This document shows, in pieces, positions 42,936 to 51,817 of a stretch of 64,000 nt of DNA. The notes beneath the pieces were generated by a model that ran no database searches, was not told where the DNA came from, and saw nothing but the letters and a program-made list of their open reading frames with translations. Both the position numbers and the translations under genes were made by a program. The stretch's first letter is position 1. Each line of letters starts with the position of its first letter. Source of the stretch: Cuniculiplasma divulgatum (GTDB lineage Archaea; Thermoplasmatota; Thermoplasmata; Thermoplasmatales; Thermoplasmataceae); the NCBI GenBank assembly GCA_031200235.1, contig CP133595.1, forward strand, positions 434,001 to 498,000, given 5' to 3'.

Positions 42936-44564
42936 ATGATAGGTGGACAACCAATATTCATATTAAAGGAAGGGTCAAAAAGAGAGACGGGCAAGGACGC
43001 CATGAAGAACAATATTGACGCCGCAAAGAGCATCGCCAGTGCGGTAAGGTCAAGCCTTGGCCCTAGGGGAATGGACAAGATGCTGGTGGATTCACTTGGC
43101 GATATTGTGATCACCAATGACGGTGTAACCATACTCAAGGAAATGGATGTTGAGCATCCTGCAGCCAAGATGATGGTTGAGGTTTCCAAGACACAGGATT
43201 CCTTTGTTGGTGACGGCACCACAACCGCAGTCATCGTGGCTGGGGCACTTCTGCAGGAGGCAGAGAGCCTTATTAACCAGAATGTACACCCCACCGTTAT
43301 ATCATCAGGATACAGGATGGCAGCAGACCAGTCCAAGAAGATACTGGACGACATATCCAAGCCAGTGAAGTTCACCGACAAGGAACTCCTGAAGAAGATG
43401 GCAGGCACATCACTCAGCAGCAAGAGTGCCTCATCAAGCAAGGATCTCCTTTCAGACATATCCGTGGATGCCATAAAGGCAGTTGCAGAGAAGAGGGACA
43501 ATAACTACACCGTGGATTTCGACAACATACAGGTTGTCAAGAAACAGGGTGGAGACATTGACGACACGCAGCTCATCTATGGTATAATCGTTGACAAGGA
43601 GAAGGTTCACCCCGGAATGCCAAACTTCGTCAAGAATGCAAAGATCGCGCTACTGGATGCTGCACTTGAGATAAAGAAGCCAGAGTTCGACACCAACATA
43701 AGGATTGATGATCCATCCATGATCCAGAAATTCCTTTCTCAGGAAGAGGGGCTGCTCAAGGATATGGTGCAGAAGGTCAAGAAATCCGGTGCAAATGTCC
43801 TCATCACCCAGAAGGGAATAGACGATCTTGCACAGCACTACCTTTCCAAGGAAGGCATATATGCAGTCAGGAGAGTCAAGAAAAGCGACGTGGAGAAGCT
43901 CTCAAAGGCAACCGGAGCCGCCATAGTATCCTCAATTGAGGAACTGTCGGATCAGGACCTGGGCGCCGCCGAAATGGTTGAGCAGGTGAAGATCGGAGAC
44001 GATTACCTTACATTCGTGACCGGCTGCAAGAATCCAAAGGCCGTGAGCATACTGGTCAGAGGCGGCACAGAGCATGTTGTTGACGAAATAGAGAGATCAA
44101 TAACGGATTCACTCCATGTTGTTGCTGCGGCTGTTGAAGACGGAGCTTATGTTGCTGGAGGCGGCTCTGCTGCCTCAGAAATAGCCCTGAAGCTCAGGGA
44201 GTATGCATCAAAGGTTGGAGGGAGACAGCAGCTTGCAATAGAGAAATTCGCCAATGCAATGGAGGAGATCCCCAGGGCTCTCTCAGAAAACGCCGGGCTT
44301 GATGCCATAGACATACTCATAAAGATAAGGAATGAGCACGCCAAGGGAAACAAGACAGCAGGAGTCAACGTGTTCACCGGCAATGTGGAGGACATGGAGA
44401 AAGTTGGCGTTATAGAGCCAATCAGAGTGGGCAAACAGGCCATAGAGGCTGCCACAGATGCCGCCGTGATGATCCTCAGGATAGATGATGTGATCGCCAC
44501 GAAAGGATCCAAGGGCGGAGCACCACCAAGCGGCGGTCCCGGACCAGGCGGAGACTCCGATTAA
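42936..44564 (+). CDS. thsB: Thermosome (group II chaperonin) subunit, beta type
   Basis: 542 residues across all three chaperonin domains. LGPRGMDKMLVDSLGD, the ATP loop GDGTTTAVIVAG near residue 93, ITNDGVTILKEM, and GGSAASEIALKL are the standard motifs, and the apical domain has the built-in lid of group II. The N-terminal IGGQPIFILKEGSKRE matches the beta subunit of Thermoplasma much better than alpha. Sixteen subunits form a two-ring cytosolic folding machine. The tail is Gly/Pro-rich and short (GGAPPSGGPGPGGDSD), without the GGM repeats seen elsewhere. Confidence 0.97.
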   Translation: MIGGQPIFILKEGSKRETGKDAMKNNIDAAKSIASAVRSSLGPRGMDKMLVDSLGDIVITNDGVTILKEMDVEHPAAKMMVEVSKTQDSFVGDGTTTAVIVAGALLQEAESLINQNVHPTVISSGYRMAADQSKKILDDISKPVKFTDKELLKKMAGTSLSSKSASSSKDLLSDISVDAIKAVAEKRDNNYTVDFDNIQVVKKQGGDIDDTQLIYGIIVDKEKVHPGMPNFVKNAKIALLDAALEIKKPEFDTNIRIDDPSMIQKFLSQEEGLLKDMVQKVKKSGANVLITQKGIDDLAQHYLSKEGIYAVRRVKKSDVEKLSKATGAAIVSSIEELSDQDLGAAEMVEQVKIGDDYLTFVTGCKNPKAVSILVRGGTEHVVDEIERSITDSLHVVAAAVEDGAYVAGGGSAASEIALKLREYASKVGGRQQLAIEKFANAMEEIPRALSENAGLDAIDILIKIRNEHAKGNKTAGVNVFTGNVEDMEKVGVIEPIRVGKQAIEAATDAAVMILRIDDVIATKGSKGGAPPSGGPGPGGDSD

Positions 44565-44681
44565 ACCCATTTTTCCATTTTATAAATTTAACATATCCCA
44601 TTGAGTTTTCTCATTTTTCTGATTTCATGAGTATCCTCTGTCGTTTAACAAAGATTATATAATAATTATATCTGTTGCGTC

Positions 44682-45620
44682 GTGGAAAACGCTTACACTC
44701 AAATTTACAAGAAACAGCAGTATGGGCTTGTGGGGAAACACTCAGCCGTAAAGGTCTGCCACTGGACGAAGAGCGAGATCACCGGCGGCAAAGGATGCTA
44801 CAAGGGCGATTTCTACGGAATAAAATCGCATCAGTGCGTGCAGATGACGCCTACCCTGAACTCCTGCACCGAGAACTGCTCATTCTGCTGGAGATTCCAG
44901 GGATTTGACAGCATGCACATATCCGATGAGGATGACCCTGAATTCATCCTGGAAGAATCAATAAAGGCACACAGGAAGCTTCTGACCGGATTCAAGGGGA
45001 ATCCAAAGGTCACTGAAGAGAAGTGGAATGAAGCTGACAACCCAAAACACATTGCCATCTCCCTTACCGGAGAGCCAACACTCTACTCCAGGCTTGGCGA
45101 ATTCATAGCTCTCGCCAGAAAGAGAGGGATTTCCACATTCCTTGTAACAAACGGCACTCTTCCCATGGTCCTGGAGAAACTTGACCCTCTGCCCACCCAG
45201 CTTTACGTCACCACTGCCGGCCCCACAAAGCAGATTTTTCACGACGTGCTGAATCCGGCCATCGGCAATGCATGGGAAAACTTCCTCAGAACGCTGGAGC
45301 TGCTGCCTTCGCTTGATACCAGGAAGGTCATAAGGCACACCCTGGTTAAGGATGTCAATATGCCGTACCTGGAGGAATACGCGAAGCTTGACAGCATAGC
45401 CAGCCCGGACTTCATCGAGTCAAAGGGCTATGTACATGTGGGACAGTCCATTACCCGGCTAGGAATTGAGAATATGCCTTCCCATGATTATGTGGTGGAT
45501 TTCAGCAGGGCTCTTGGATCAATGCTGGGATACGAATTTGCCGGTGAGAGAAGGGATAGCAGGGTCACGCTTCTGGCAAAAGATCCGTCCAGGGCAAAAA
45601 TAGATTTTTCAGCAATCTGA
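44682..45620 (+). CDS. taw1: tRNA 4-demethylwyosine synthase (TYW1/Taw1)
   Basis: 312 residues. The radical SAM motif is C62-x3-C66-x2-C69 (CTENCSFC), and C26, C39 and C52 hold the second 4Fe-4S cluster that binds pyruvate. LTGEPTLYSRLGEF and SKGYVHVGQSITRLG are typical of the family. The enzyme converts m1G37 of tRNA-Phe into the tricyclic base with pyruvate and SAM. Start GTG 44682 follows a TATA-like TTATATAAT at about 44655-44663, so a leaderless GTG start is likely. Confidence 0.96.
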   Translation: MENAYTQIYKKQQYGLVGKHSAVKVCHWTKSEITGGKGCYKGDFYGIKSHQCVQMTPTLNSCTENCSFCWRFQGFDSMHISDEDDPEFILEESIKAHRKLLTGFKGNPKVTEEKWNEADNPKHIAISLTGEPTLYSRLGEFIALARKRGISTFLVTNGTLPMVLEKLDPLPTQLYVTTAGPTKQIFHDVLNPAIGNAWENFLRTLELLPSLDTRKVIRHTLVKDVNMPYLEEYAKLDSIASPDFIESKGYVHVGQSITRLGIENMPSHDYVVDFSRALGSMLGYEFAGERRDSRVTLLAKDPSRAKIDFSAI

Positions 45621-45809
45621 TAGATCGAATGTGGCTAACTTTACCTGGAGTTCCCCTATATTTCTGTTCATGCGAATGATGCCGGCACAGGCGGTCATTT
45701 CCGCCTCCTGATCCGATATGGTCTGCGGGATGAATATACTCATTCGGGAACATTCCAGTGCAATCATATAGCACCCCCGTGGCTTCCTGCGTTTATTTTC
45801 ATTCCCCAT
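45609..45809 (-). CDS. Small hypothetical protein (doubtful)
   Basis: 66 codons from ATG 45809, in the 258-base gap between taw1 and the acyl-CoA dehydrogenase. The translation (GCYMIALECSRMSIFIPQTI, then ATFDLSDC) has an amphipathic, protein-like composition with three cysteines. No family is recognised and the end overlaps the taw1 3' end. GGGAAAT lies upstream. It may be real or chance. Confidence 0.35.
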   Translation of the reverse strand: MGNENKRRKPRGCYMIALECSRMSIFIPQTISDQEAEMTACAGIIRMNRNIGELQVKLATFDLSDC

Positions 45810-45878
45810 GCATATTTCCCGCTGGGAATGATTCAATAATTAACTTATATTGCAAAGACATAGTCAGATGGTAATAAT

Positions 45879-47072
45879 ATGGACTTTAACTTCACTGAGG
45901 AGCAGGATATAATCAGGAGTTCGGCAAGGCAGTTTGCCCAGAAAGAAATTGCGCCGCGCATTCAGGAAATGGTGGCAAAGCGCAGGATCCCACAGGAAAT
46001 CATATCTGGAATGAAAAAGCTGGGTGTTCTGGGCATGACCGTCCCGGAAAAGTACGGCGGGATGGGGGCGGATGCCGTTACCACAGGTATAGTTGCTGAA
46101 GAGATTGCTGCAGCTGATCCCACAATGTCCATTCCCGTGATGTTTCTCGTCCACAATGCGTGGTCTTACCTTGTATCAAAATATTCTGGCAGCGAGGTTG
46201 CCCAGGAGTTCCTGCCAAAGATGGCAAAGGGTGAAATCATAACAGCAATAGCATCCACGGAGCCCAATTTTGGATCCGACATTGGGTCAATGACAACAAC
46301 TGCTACAAGATCCGGCAGCGACTACATAATCAATGGAGAGAAGTCATTTATCAGCCTTGTGAGGGATGTCAGGGACATGGGCGGAGGGTATGTCACAGTT
46401 GCAAAGACCGCCCCGGATAAGGGCACCTCAGGAGTGACGCTTTTCTACACACCTGACAGCAAGGATCATATTGAAATCACCAACCTGGAGGAAATGGGAA
46501 GGGAAGGATCAACATGGGGAGCCTTGAATTTCAGGGATTACAGGATCAACGAGAAGTTTATTCTTGGAAATGTGAACCAGGGATTCAAGATCGTCCACGA
46601 GGGGTTCGAGTTCGCCAGGTCCCTGATTGCAGTGATGTCCGTCTCCACAGCAATGACATGCCTGAACAATGGGATTGAATACATGAAGACAAGAAAGGCT
46701 TTCGGCCAGCCCATCGGCAAATATCAGGGTCTCCAGTTCCAGCTCGCCGACCACATGGCGAGGATGGAGGCTGCCAGGACCCTTGGTTTCAAGGCACTGT
46801 GGATGTATGACCAGGAGCAGAAATACAAGAAATTCACAAGATTCGAGGTGAGCCGGGAAGTTGCCACTGCTAAGCTGCTGGCCACCATATGGTCTTTCGA
46901 TGCCATCAACGATGCACTCCAGTGGCACGGGGCATATGGCTACACAAAATACAATCCGCAGGAGCTTGCCCTGAGGGGCGTCAGGTCCTTCATGCTTGCT
47001 GAAGGATCACGTGAAATAATGAAGATGATCATAGCCAGGGAAAGCCTTGGAAAGGAGTTCTTCAAGGAGTAG
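45879..47072 (+). CDS. Acyl-CoA dehydrogenase
   Basis: 397 residues over the full family. VPEKYGGMGADAVT, ASTEPNFGSDIGSMTTTA (the FAD/substrate signature), MGREGSTWGALNFRDYRI, YMKTRKAFGQPIGKYQGLQ and WHGAYGYTKYNP are present; the catalytic base is expected in the C-terminal AEGSREIMKMIIAR region. It forms an alpha,beta double bond in acyl-CoAs with FAD, feeding electrons to ETF. TATA-like ACTTATATTG is about 30 bases upstream. Enoyl-CoA hydratase and thioesterase elsewhere in the window fit fatty- or branched-acid breakdown. Confidence 0.95.
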   Translation: MDFNFTEEQDIIRSSARQFAQKEIAPRIQEMVAKRRIPQEIISGMKKLGVLGMTVPEKYGGMGADAVTTGIVAEEIAAADPTMSIPVMFLVHNAWSYLVSKYSGSEVAQEFLPKMAKGEIITAIASTEPNFGSDIGSMTTTATRSGSDYIINGEKSFISLVRDVRDMGGGYVTVAKTAPDKGTSGVTLFYTPDSKDHIEITNLEEMGREGSTWGALNFRDYRINEKFILGNVNQGFKIVHEGFEFARSLIAVMSVSTAMTCLNNGIEYMKTRKAFGQPIGKYQGLQFQLADHMARMEAARTLGFKALWMYDQEQKYKKFTRFEVSREVATAKLLATIWSFDAINDALQWHGAYGYTKYNPQELALRGVRSFMLAEGSREIMKMIIARESLGKEFFKE

Positions 47073-47411
47073 GTGAACCGGGTGAGCGAGGAGATCGGCA
47101 TAGAAGATTTCAGGAAGATAGAGTTCCGGACCGGCAGGGTTGTTGAGTGCGAGAAGGTGCCACGCTCCAGGAGCCTTCTCAGGATTGTTGTGGATCTTGG
47201 GGAGGAGAAGAGGCAGATCATATCCAGCATATCTGAGTTTTACAGCCCGGAGGAAATGGTTGGAAAAACCATAGTTGTGGTCACTAACCTGAAGAAGGCC
47301 ACATTCATGGGCCTGGAAAGCCAGGGCATGCTCCTGGCGGTGGAGAAGGATGATTTCCTGTCCCTGCTGACCACCGACAGAGAATCGCCACCTGGTCTGA
47401 GAGTGTCATAG
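47073..47411 (+). CDS. tRNA-binding domain protein (MetRS beta/Trbp111-like)
   Basis: 112 residues forming one EMAP-II-like OB-fold: EDFRKIEFRTGRVVECEKVPRS, RQIISSISEFYSPEEMVGKTIVVVTNLK and MGLESQGMLLA match the C-terminal tRNA-binding domain of methionyl-tRNA synthetase and free-standing Trbp111. It binds tRNA elbows as a dimer. The start is GTG 47073, directly after the preceding stop; GTG 47082 is an alternative. RfcL follows one base after its stop. Confidence 0.92.
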   Translation: MNRVSEEIGIEDFRKIEFRTGRVVECEKVPRSRSLLRIVVDLGEEKRQIISSISEFYSPEEMVGKTIVVVTNLKKATFMGLESQGMLLAVEKDDFLSLLTTDRESPPGLRVS

Positions 47412-47412
47412 A

Positions 47413-48693
47413 ATGAACATAGCAGAGAAATACAGGGCTGAATCAGTATCGGATCTCATCATCAGCCAGAGGATACTTGCTGATATCAGGAACTGGCTGA
47501 AACTGTGGAATGAGGGGACCCCCACAAAGAAGGGGCTGATACTTTATGGCCCCCCGGGATCCGGAAAAACCACCACGGCCCTTGCCCTGGCAAAAGAATC
47601 AGGTGTTCCATTAATTGAGATGAACGCCTCGGAAACGAGAAATTCCGATGCCATGAAGAGGGTGGCCATGATGGGATCACAGTATTCAGATCTCACCCTT
47701 ATGGCAGATCATGCGGCAGGGTTCAACAAGATAATCCTCATTGACGAGGCTGACAACATATTCGAGGGCAGGAGCAGGGAGACCGGCGGGGATTCCGGAG
47801 GGATAACAGAGCTTGCCAGGGTTATCAGGAACACCAGGAATCCTATAATCCTGACCATGAATGATTTTTACGGATTCAGGCGCAAAAATGCAGCCAAGGA
47901 GATCATAAACAACTGTCTTGCCATAGAGTTCAGGCAGTTCAGGAAGAAGAACGATCTCGATTTCAGGAGCTTCCGGCACAAACTGACCGAGAGGCTCATT
48001 TTCATCGCCCAGAGCGAGGGGCTGCAGTTTCGGCCTGAGATAGTGGACGCACTGATAGAACGAAACCGAGATGATCTCAGGGCAATCATAAACGATGCTG
48101 TGAGCATGATGGCATACAGGGATGACCCTGAGGCTGTTGGCCAGCCTTCAATCAGGGATGCTCCCTCCGGCATATACGACGTCATGCACGCAACCTTCAA
48201 GGAGGGTGACTATGAGGGTATCCTAAGGGACCTCATGGACAAAGACTTCACAACGGAAGACTATCTTATGTGGCTTGACAAAAATCTTCCCATGGAGGCA
48301 AAGGATGCAGCGGACCTTGACCATGCATATGATATTCTCTCCATTGCAGACGTATTTGTGGGAAGGGTCATAAAGAAGCAGCACTATGCATACAAGGGAT
48401 ATGCGGAGGAGATAGCCGCAGGCGTTTCAACCGGAATAGTGCACCGCAATGAGAAATATGTGAAGTATGAGTTCCCGTCATACATAATGAAAATGTCCAG
48501 GCTGAGGGAAAGCAGGGAAGGGAGGAAGTTTGCCACAGCAAAGCTTGCAAGATTCACACATAGCGGAAGAATGAGGATTTCCGGAAATTTGTGGTTCTAT
48601 GGTGAAATGCTCAAACGAAAGGAATTTTCGGCGATGCTTGAAAAACAGCTCAACCTGAGCGAGAAGGAATTATCTGTTCTCAAGAAAGGCTGA
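47413..48693 (+). CDS. rfcL: Replication factor C large subunit
   Basis: 426 residues. Walker A GPPGSGKTTTALALA near residue 45, MNASETRN, Walker B ILIDEADNIFEG, and the C-terminal AAA+ collar. RFC loads the PCNA clamp at primer ends; the large subunit works with RfcS, which is not in the window. It is tightly spaced after the tRNA-binding gene. The end overlaps the convergent RNase P-like gene by 24 bases. Confidence 0.96.
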   Translation: MNIAEKYRAESVSDLIISQRILADIRNWLKLWNEGTPTKKGLILYGPPGSGKTTTALALAKESGVPLIEMNASETRNSDAMKRVAMMGSQYSDLTLMADHAAGFNKIILIDEADNIFEGRSRETGGDSGGITELARVIRNTRNPIILTMNDFYGFRRKNAAKEIINNCLAIEFRQFRKKNDLDFRSFRHKLTERLIFIAQSEGLQFRPEIVDALIERNRDDLRAIINDAVSMMAYRDDPEAVGQPSIRDAPSGIYDVMHATFKEGDYEGILRDLMDKDFTTEDYLMWLDKNLPMEAKDAADLDHAYDILSIADVFVGRVIKKQHYAYKGYAEEIAAGVSTGIVHRNEKYVKYEFPSYIMKMSRLRESREGRKFATAKLARFTHSGRMRISGNLWFYGEMLKRKEFSAMLEKQLNLSEKELSVLKKG

Positions 48694-48984
48694 TTTCTCT
48701 GCAGGTCCCGCCGATTCAGCAGGAAGCCTGGAAATAACTTTCCTGCATTTCCTTATGGTTCCGCTCACATAGAGAGTTTCGGCCTCATTGATTTTCTGGT
48801 TGAAATAGGAAACAAAAGGGCCCATCGTGAACTGATCAGTGAGATAAATGGCGTAATTCCCTTCCATATATTTCCTCTTGGCGCGGAACAGGCGGTACAG
48901 CTCCCTGTCAATGAAAGATAACCTCTTCTGGAGGTTGCCGATCCTTACAAGGACATAGCGCTTTCTCAATGGATTGCCTTTCAA
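48670..48984 (-). CDS. RNase P protein component 2 (Pop5-like)
   Basis: 104 residues. RKRYVLVRIGN at the start and ETLYVSGTIRKCRKVI at the end match the edges of archaeal Pop5 (Rnp2), where YLVVRV... and the SGTIRxCR block are conserved. The middle is divergent and short. Pop5 pairs with Rpp30 on the RNase P RNA catalytic domain for tRNA 5' maturation. The assignment rests mainly on the SGTIRKCRK motif and size. Upstream is the L15e promoter on the other strand. Confidence 0.68.
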   Translation of the reverse strand: MKGNPLRKRYVLVRIGNLQKRLSFIDRELYRLFRAKRKYMEGNYAIYLTDQFTMGPFVSYFNQKINEAETLYVSGTIRKCRKVISRLPAESAGPAEKSAFLENR

Positions 48985-49116
48985 CAGAGGCTTATGGCGG
49001 AGTTGTTAATTTAAGTGTCGAGACTTCAGGCATTCATGAACTATTGCCAAGCCAATAACATATTTATAGACTTATACTCTACAGCTTCATTCACGAGAAT
49101 TAGAGGTAAGATTTAG

Positions 49117-49713
49117 ATGCCAGATGTTCAAAGTACATACAGCATGGTCAGGGATGCCTGGAAGGACCTCAAGAAATCTGAGATCTACGGGTTGCAAAAA
49201 GAGAGAATGATCGCCTGGAGAAGCGGTTCTTCAATTGAAAGGGTAGAGAGACCCACAAGGCTTGACAGGGCGAGAGCACTTGGCTATAAGGCCAAGGGCG
49301 GTTTCATCGTTGTCAGGGCCAGAGTGAGAAGAGGAGGAAGGAACAAGCCCAAGATCATGGGAGGAAGAAGACCCAGAAGGATGGGCTACAATAAACTCAC
49401 CCCCAAGAAAAGTATCCAGTGGATTGCAGAGGAGAGAACTGCTGACAGATATCCCAACATGGAAGTTCTCAATTCGTATTATGTTGGAGAGGATGGACTC
49501 TACAAGTATTATGAGGTCATAATGGTTGACCGATCGCACCCGGAGATTGTTACGGACAGTTCTATTTCCTGGATTGCGGAACCACAGAACAGGGGCAGAG
49601 TCTACAGGGGCCTTACCTCGGCTGGATACAAGGGGAGAGGCCTGAGGACAGGTAGAAGCGGAAGTTCCAAGAGCAGGCCATCCATAAGATCAAACGGCAG
49701 GCTCAGAAGATAA
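49117..49713 (+). CDS. rpl15e: 50S ribosomal protein L15e
   Basis: 198 residues. [51 protein letters not shown] and [12 protein letters not shown] are classic L15e; the C-terminus is basic and glycine-rich as usual. A large-subunit protein with long RNA-binding tails. A TATA-like ATATTTATAG about 45 bases upstream gives a leader with AGAGGTAAG, a good ribosome-binding site. tRNA-Ser starts 31 bases downstream and may share the transcript. Confidence 0.97.
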   Translation: MPDVQSTYSMVRDAWKDLKKSEIYGLQKERMIAWRSGSSIERVERPTRLDRARALGYKAKGGFIVVRARVRRGGRNKPKIMGGRRPRRMGYNKLTPKKSIQWIAEERTADRYPNMEVLNSYYVGEDGLYKYYEVIMVDRSHPEIVTDSSISWIAEPQNRGRVYRGLTSAGYKGRGLRTGRSGSSKSRPSIRSNGRLRR

Positions 49714-49744
49714 TCTCCACAAATTTCCACTGACTTTTTTCTTT

Positions 49745-49825
49745 GCCGCGGTGGCCCAGTGGTACGGCGCCAGACTTGAGATCTGGTTCCCTTGTGGATC
49801 GGGAGTTCGAATCTCTCCCGCGGCG
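49745..49825 (+). tRNA. tRNA-Ser (anticodon TGA)
   Basis: The acceptor stem GCCGCGG/CCGCGGC pairs completely. The anticodon stem CCAGA/TCTGG closes the loop CTTGAGA, giving anticodon TGA (codon TCA, Ser). A long variable arm (TTCCCTTGTGGATC region) and a G discriminator are as expected for class II tRNA-Ser. T arm GGGAGTTCGAATCTCTC. CCA is not encoded. The D arm is short. Confidence 0.92.
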
Positions 49826-49958
49826 TCATATTTGGTTCGCGATTTCATTGATTAGCTTTGTATAATGGCAATACGAAGTTCTGTATATACTCCTCAAATT
49901 AGATACAGGTGCTCCGCTATTCGGAACCGGGAAAGAACAGCAAACTATGGGACTGTGA

Positions 49959-49978
49959 GTAAACTTAATTACGTTTAC
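49959..49978. promoter_or_regulatory. Near-perfect 20-bp palindrome (operator candidate)
   Basis: GTAAAC (49959-49964) and GTTTAC (49973-49978) flank an AT-rich centre with AATT; 18 of 20 positions are symmetric. It lies about 54 bases before the ATG of the 75-residue gene, near its likely promoter (TTAATTAG follows directly). A DNA-binding site is plausible. Confidence 0.55.
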
Positions 49979-50031
49979 CCATTAATTAGCTCGTAAAGTA
50001 GAATTCTTGTACGTCAAATTAGGGTGAATTA

Positions 50032-50259
50032 ATGGGCACCATAAAACAGTGGATAAAGATTGAAGGTTTCGAGAAAGAGGATATCCTTAAGAGTATGGGA
50101 TTCATTATTTCTGATAATGGATACCTCGACATTGATGGCAAGAGAGCTGCATCTGTTGACGGTGCCACTGGTATAAAAGTCAGCGATGTCAAAGGCATTG
50201 TTCCAGGATCTCTAGCTCTTATTACAGATGTTTCTGAAGTAGAATTGATTGAAGAGTAA
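50032..50259 (+). CDS. Hypothetical small protein
   Basis: 75 residues with an acidic, beta-rich look (DGKRAASVDGATGIKVSDVKGIVPGSLALI). GGGTGA lies six bases before the ATG, a strong ribosome-binding site, which supports a real gene. No family recognised. It follows a palindrome and tRNA-Ser and precedes another orphan gene by 44 bases. Confidence 0.65.
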   Translation: MGTIKQWIKIEGFEKEDILKSMGFIISDNGYLDIDGKRAASVDGATGIKVSDVKGIVPGSLALITDVSEVELIEE

Positions 50260-50303
50260 ATCCCATAATGCCACCTACTTTTTTACTTTAAATTGTAAAC
50301 TTA

Positions 50304-51134
50304 TTGAAGAAAGGCGTAAAATGGCTTACAGTAAGGCCAGACAAACCTGACATCAACTTCAACACCTCGTATCAGAACATCAGGATAGATCATCTGATGA
50401 CCCAGAATATTACCATCAACATCAATAAAGAGGCAAAGGACTATGATCCAGTAGTTGCTCAAGAGATTTTTACCGCTCTACAAAATGATATTAAGAATCA
50501 CGAAGAGATTGGGCTCCAGTTCGACCCTTCCTTGAGCATTGCAACCAACCAGAAGCTTACCTCCACACAAAGACACAAGATAGACCTGTTCAAAAAAGCA
50601 GGGTGGAAGCCAGATAAAGTAGCATCAATCAAAATTGCGTTCAAGATAATTAATCTTGAGGACTCTGCCCAGTACGAGGAGGCAAAAAATCTTATGACAT
50701 CAGCTTTTGACGGCCCAAAAAAAACAATGAACAAGAAGTTTTACAATCTGGCAAGATCAGGTTATCTTGAGGGTTTCGCAATGCAGCTGCTTGTAAGCAG
50801 TGAACTTCACTCTGATGAAGCAATAACAAATATACTCGACTACTTCCCGGAAGCACTATTCATAGATGAGGGGACTGATGCATTGAAGTCTATCCAGGAC
50901 CTTCAGAGGAGAGAACAAGGGAATGTTAGAAGTGTTGCATTGTATGCACGCGGAGACAATCACATTACAAGTTTGGATTATTTTTACGGCCAGTACCTGA
51001 AATATTCTCTAAAAAAGGGTGCAGAAGGTATAAACTTGTATATTCTCACAACACGTGAAGAATATAAAATAGGTGCGAGCAACGCAGTAAGAATAGAGCT
51101 TGAATTAAAGTCTGTAAAAACTCAGAATTTCTGA
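50304..51134 (+). CDS. Hypothetical protein
   Basis: 276 residues from TTG 50304; the start is uncertain because no ribosome-binding site or TATA at the right distance is seen. Mixed alpha-beta, soluble, no cysteine-rich or membrane part, Lys/Asn-rich compared with neighbours and with AT-richer codons, which suggests a foreign or fast-evolving origin. I recognise no family. The region around it is next to tRNA-Ser, a common integration site. Confidence 0.68.
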   Translation: MKKGVKWLTVRPDKPDINFNTSYQNIRIDHLMTQNITININKEAKDYDPVVAQEIFTALQNDIKNHEEIGLQFDPSLSIATNQKLTSTQRHKIDLFKKAGWKPDKVASIKIAFKIINLEDSAQYEEAKNLMTSAFDGPKKTMNKKFYNLARSGYLEGFAMQLLVSSELHSDEAITNILDYFPEALFIDEGTDALKSIQDLQRREQGNVRSVALYARGDNHITSLDYFYGQYLKYSLKKGAEGINLYILTTREEYKIGASNAVRIELELKSVKTQNF

Positions 51135-51817
51135 TAAAAAAGCTTCATGAGATACGGTCTTTTGCACTACAAGCTCCCCTTGTTAATGTGTGTCGTAGAA
51201 TGATAGAATGGACCCGCAAACTTGTCAGACTTCTCTTACCAGAACTGTATATTGATATAAACTCAAACTGAACCCACAAACAAGCAACCGTACCTTAACA
51301 GAATCTTACTTACTTCGTGTTGCTCTTACTATAGCCTGTTTCTCAGCACCCAGAGCAGGTTCATTGAACAGCATATCCTTAATTGTTAAAATCAAACTGG
51401 GCTCCTGTGCAAGTTATGTAATTCCCAAAATCTTTTCTGTAATCATCGCTTGGCGGAAGCTGCACGTCAATTATCACAATATATCCAAGTTAGTTCGCAC
51501 GATTATGATCTATAAATTACGCATCTCCAGGGACGAAGCAGTCTGAATCCTGAAACCGACTTCTCACCCCAATATAATTGTGATCTTACGAAGTTTGCCT
51601 CCATTTTATCCACTGCAACAACCCTGATGGATTAATGAAATGAACTGACCGAAAAATATCACGAAATTGCTTCCGGAGAGTCTTATTTGTGAATCTAACT
51701 GGAACACTTTTATTTTCTTGGCGGTAAAATTCGCCATGGACTGTAATTAAAGAAGTTAGCCCAGTCGGAACCGCAATCCATAAAGGCTCAGCGTTGAAAT
51801 TTGAGATAGATTTTTGC
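51135..51817. other. 683-base gap with possible decayed coding remnant
   Basis: No intact gene. On the minus strand, codons between 51382 and 51489 read as a 36-residue protein-like stretch (IVIIDVQLPPSDDYRKDF), bounded by in-frame stops at 51379-51381 and 51490-51492. Another frame from 51306 upward reads LILTIKDMLFNEPALGAEKQ. This pattern suggests a frameshifted, stop-ridden old gene, but chance cannot be excluded. The rest shows nothing I can support. Confidence 0.35.
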
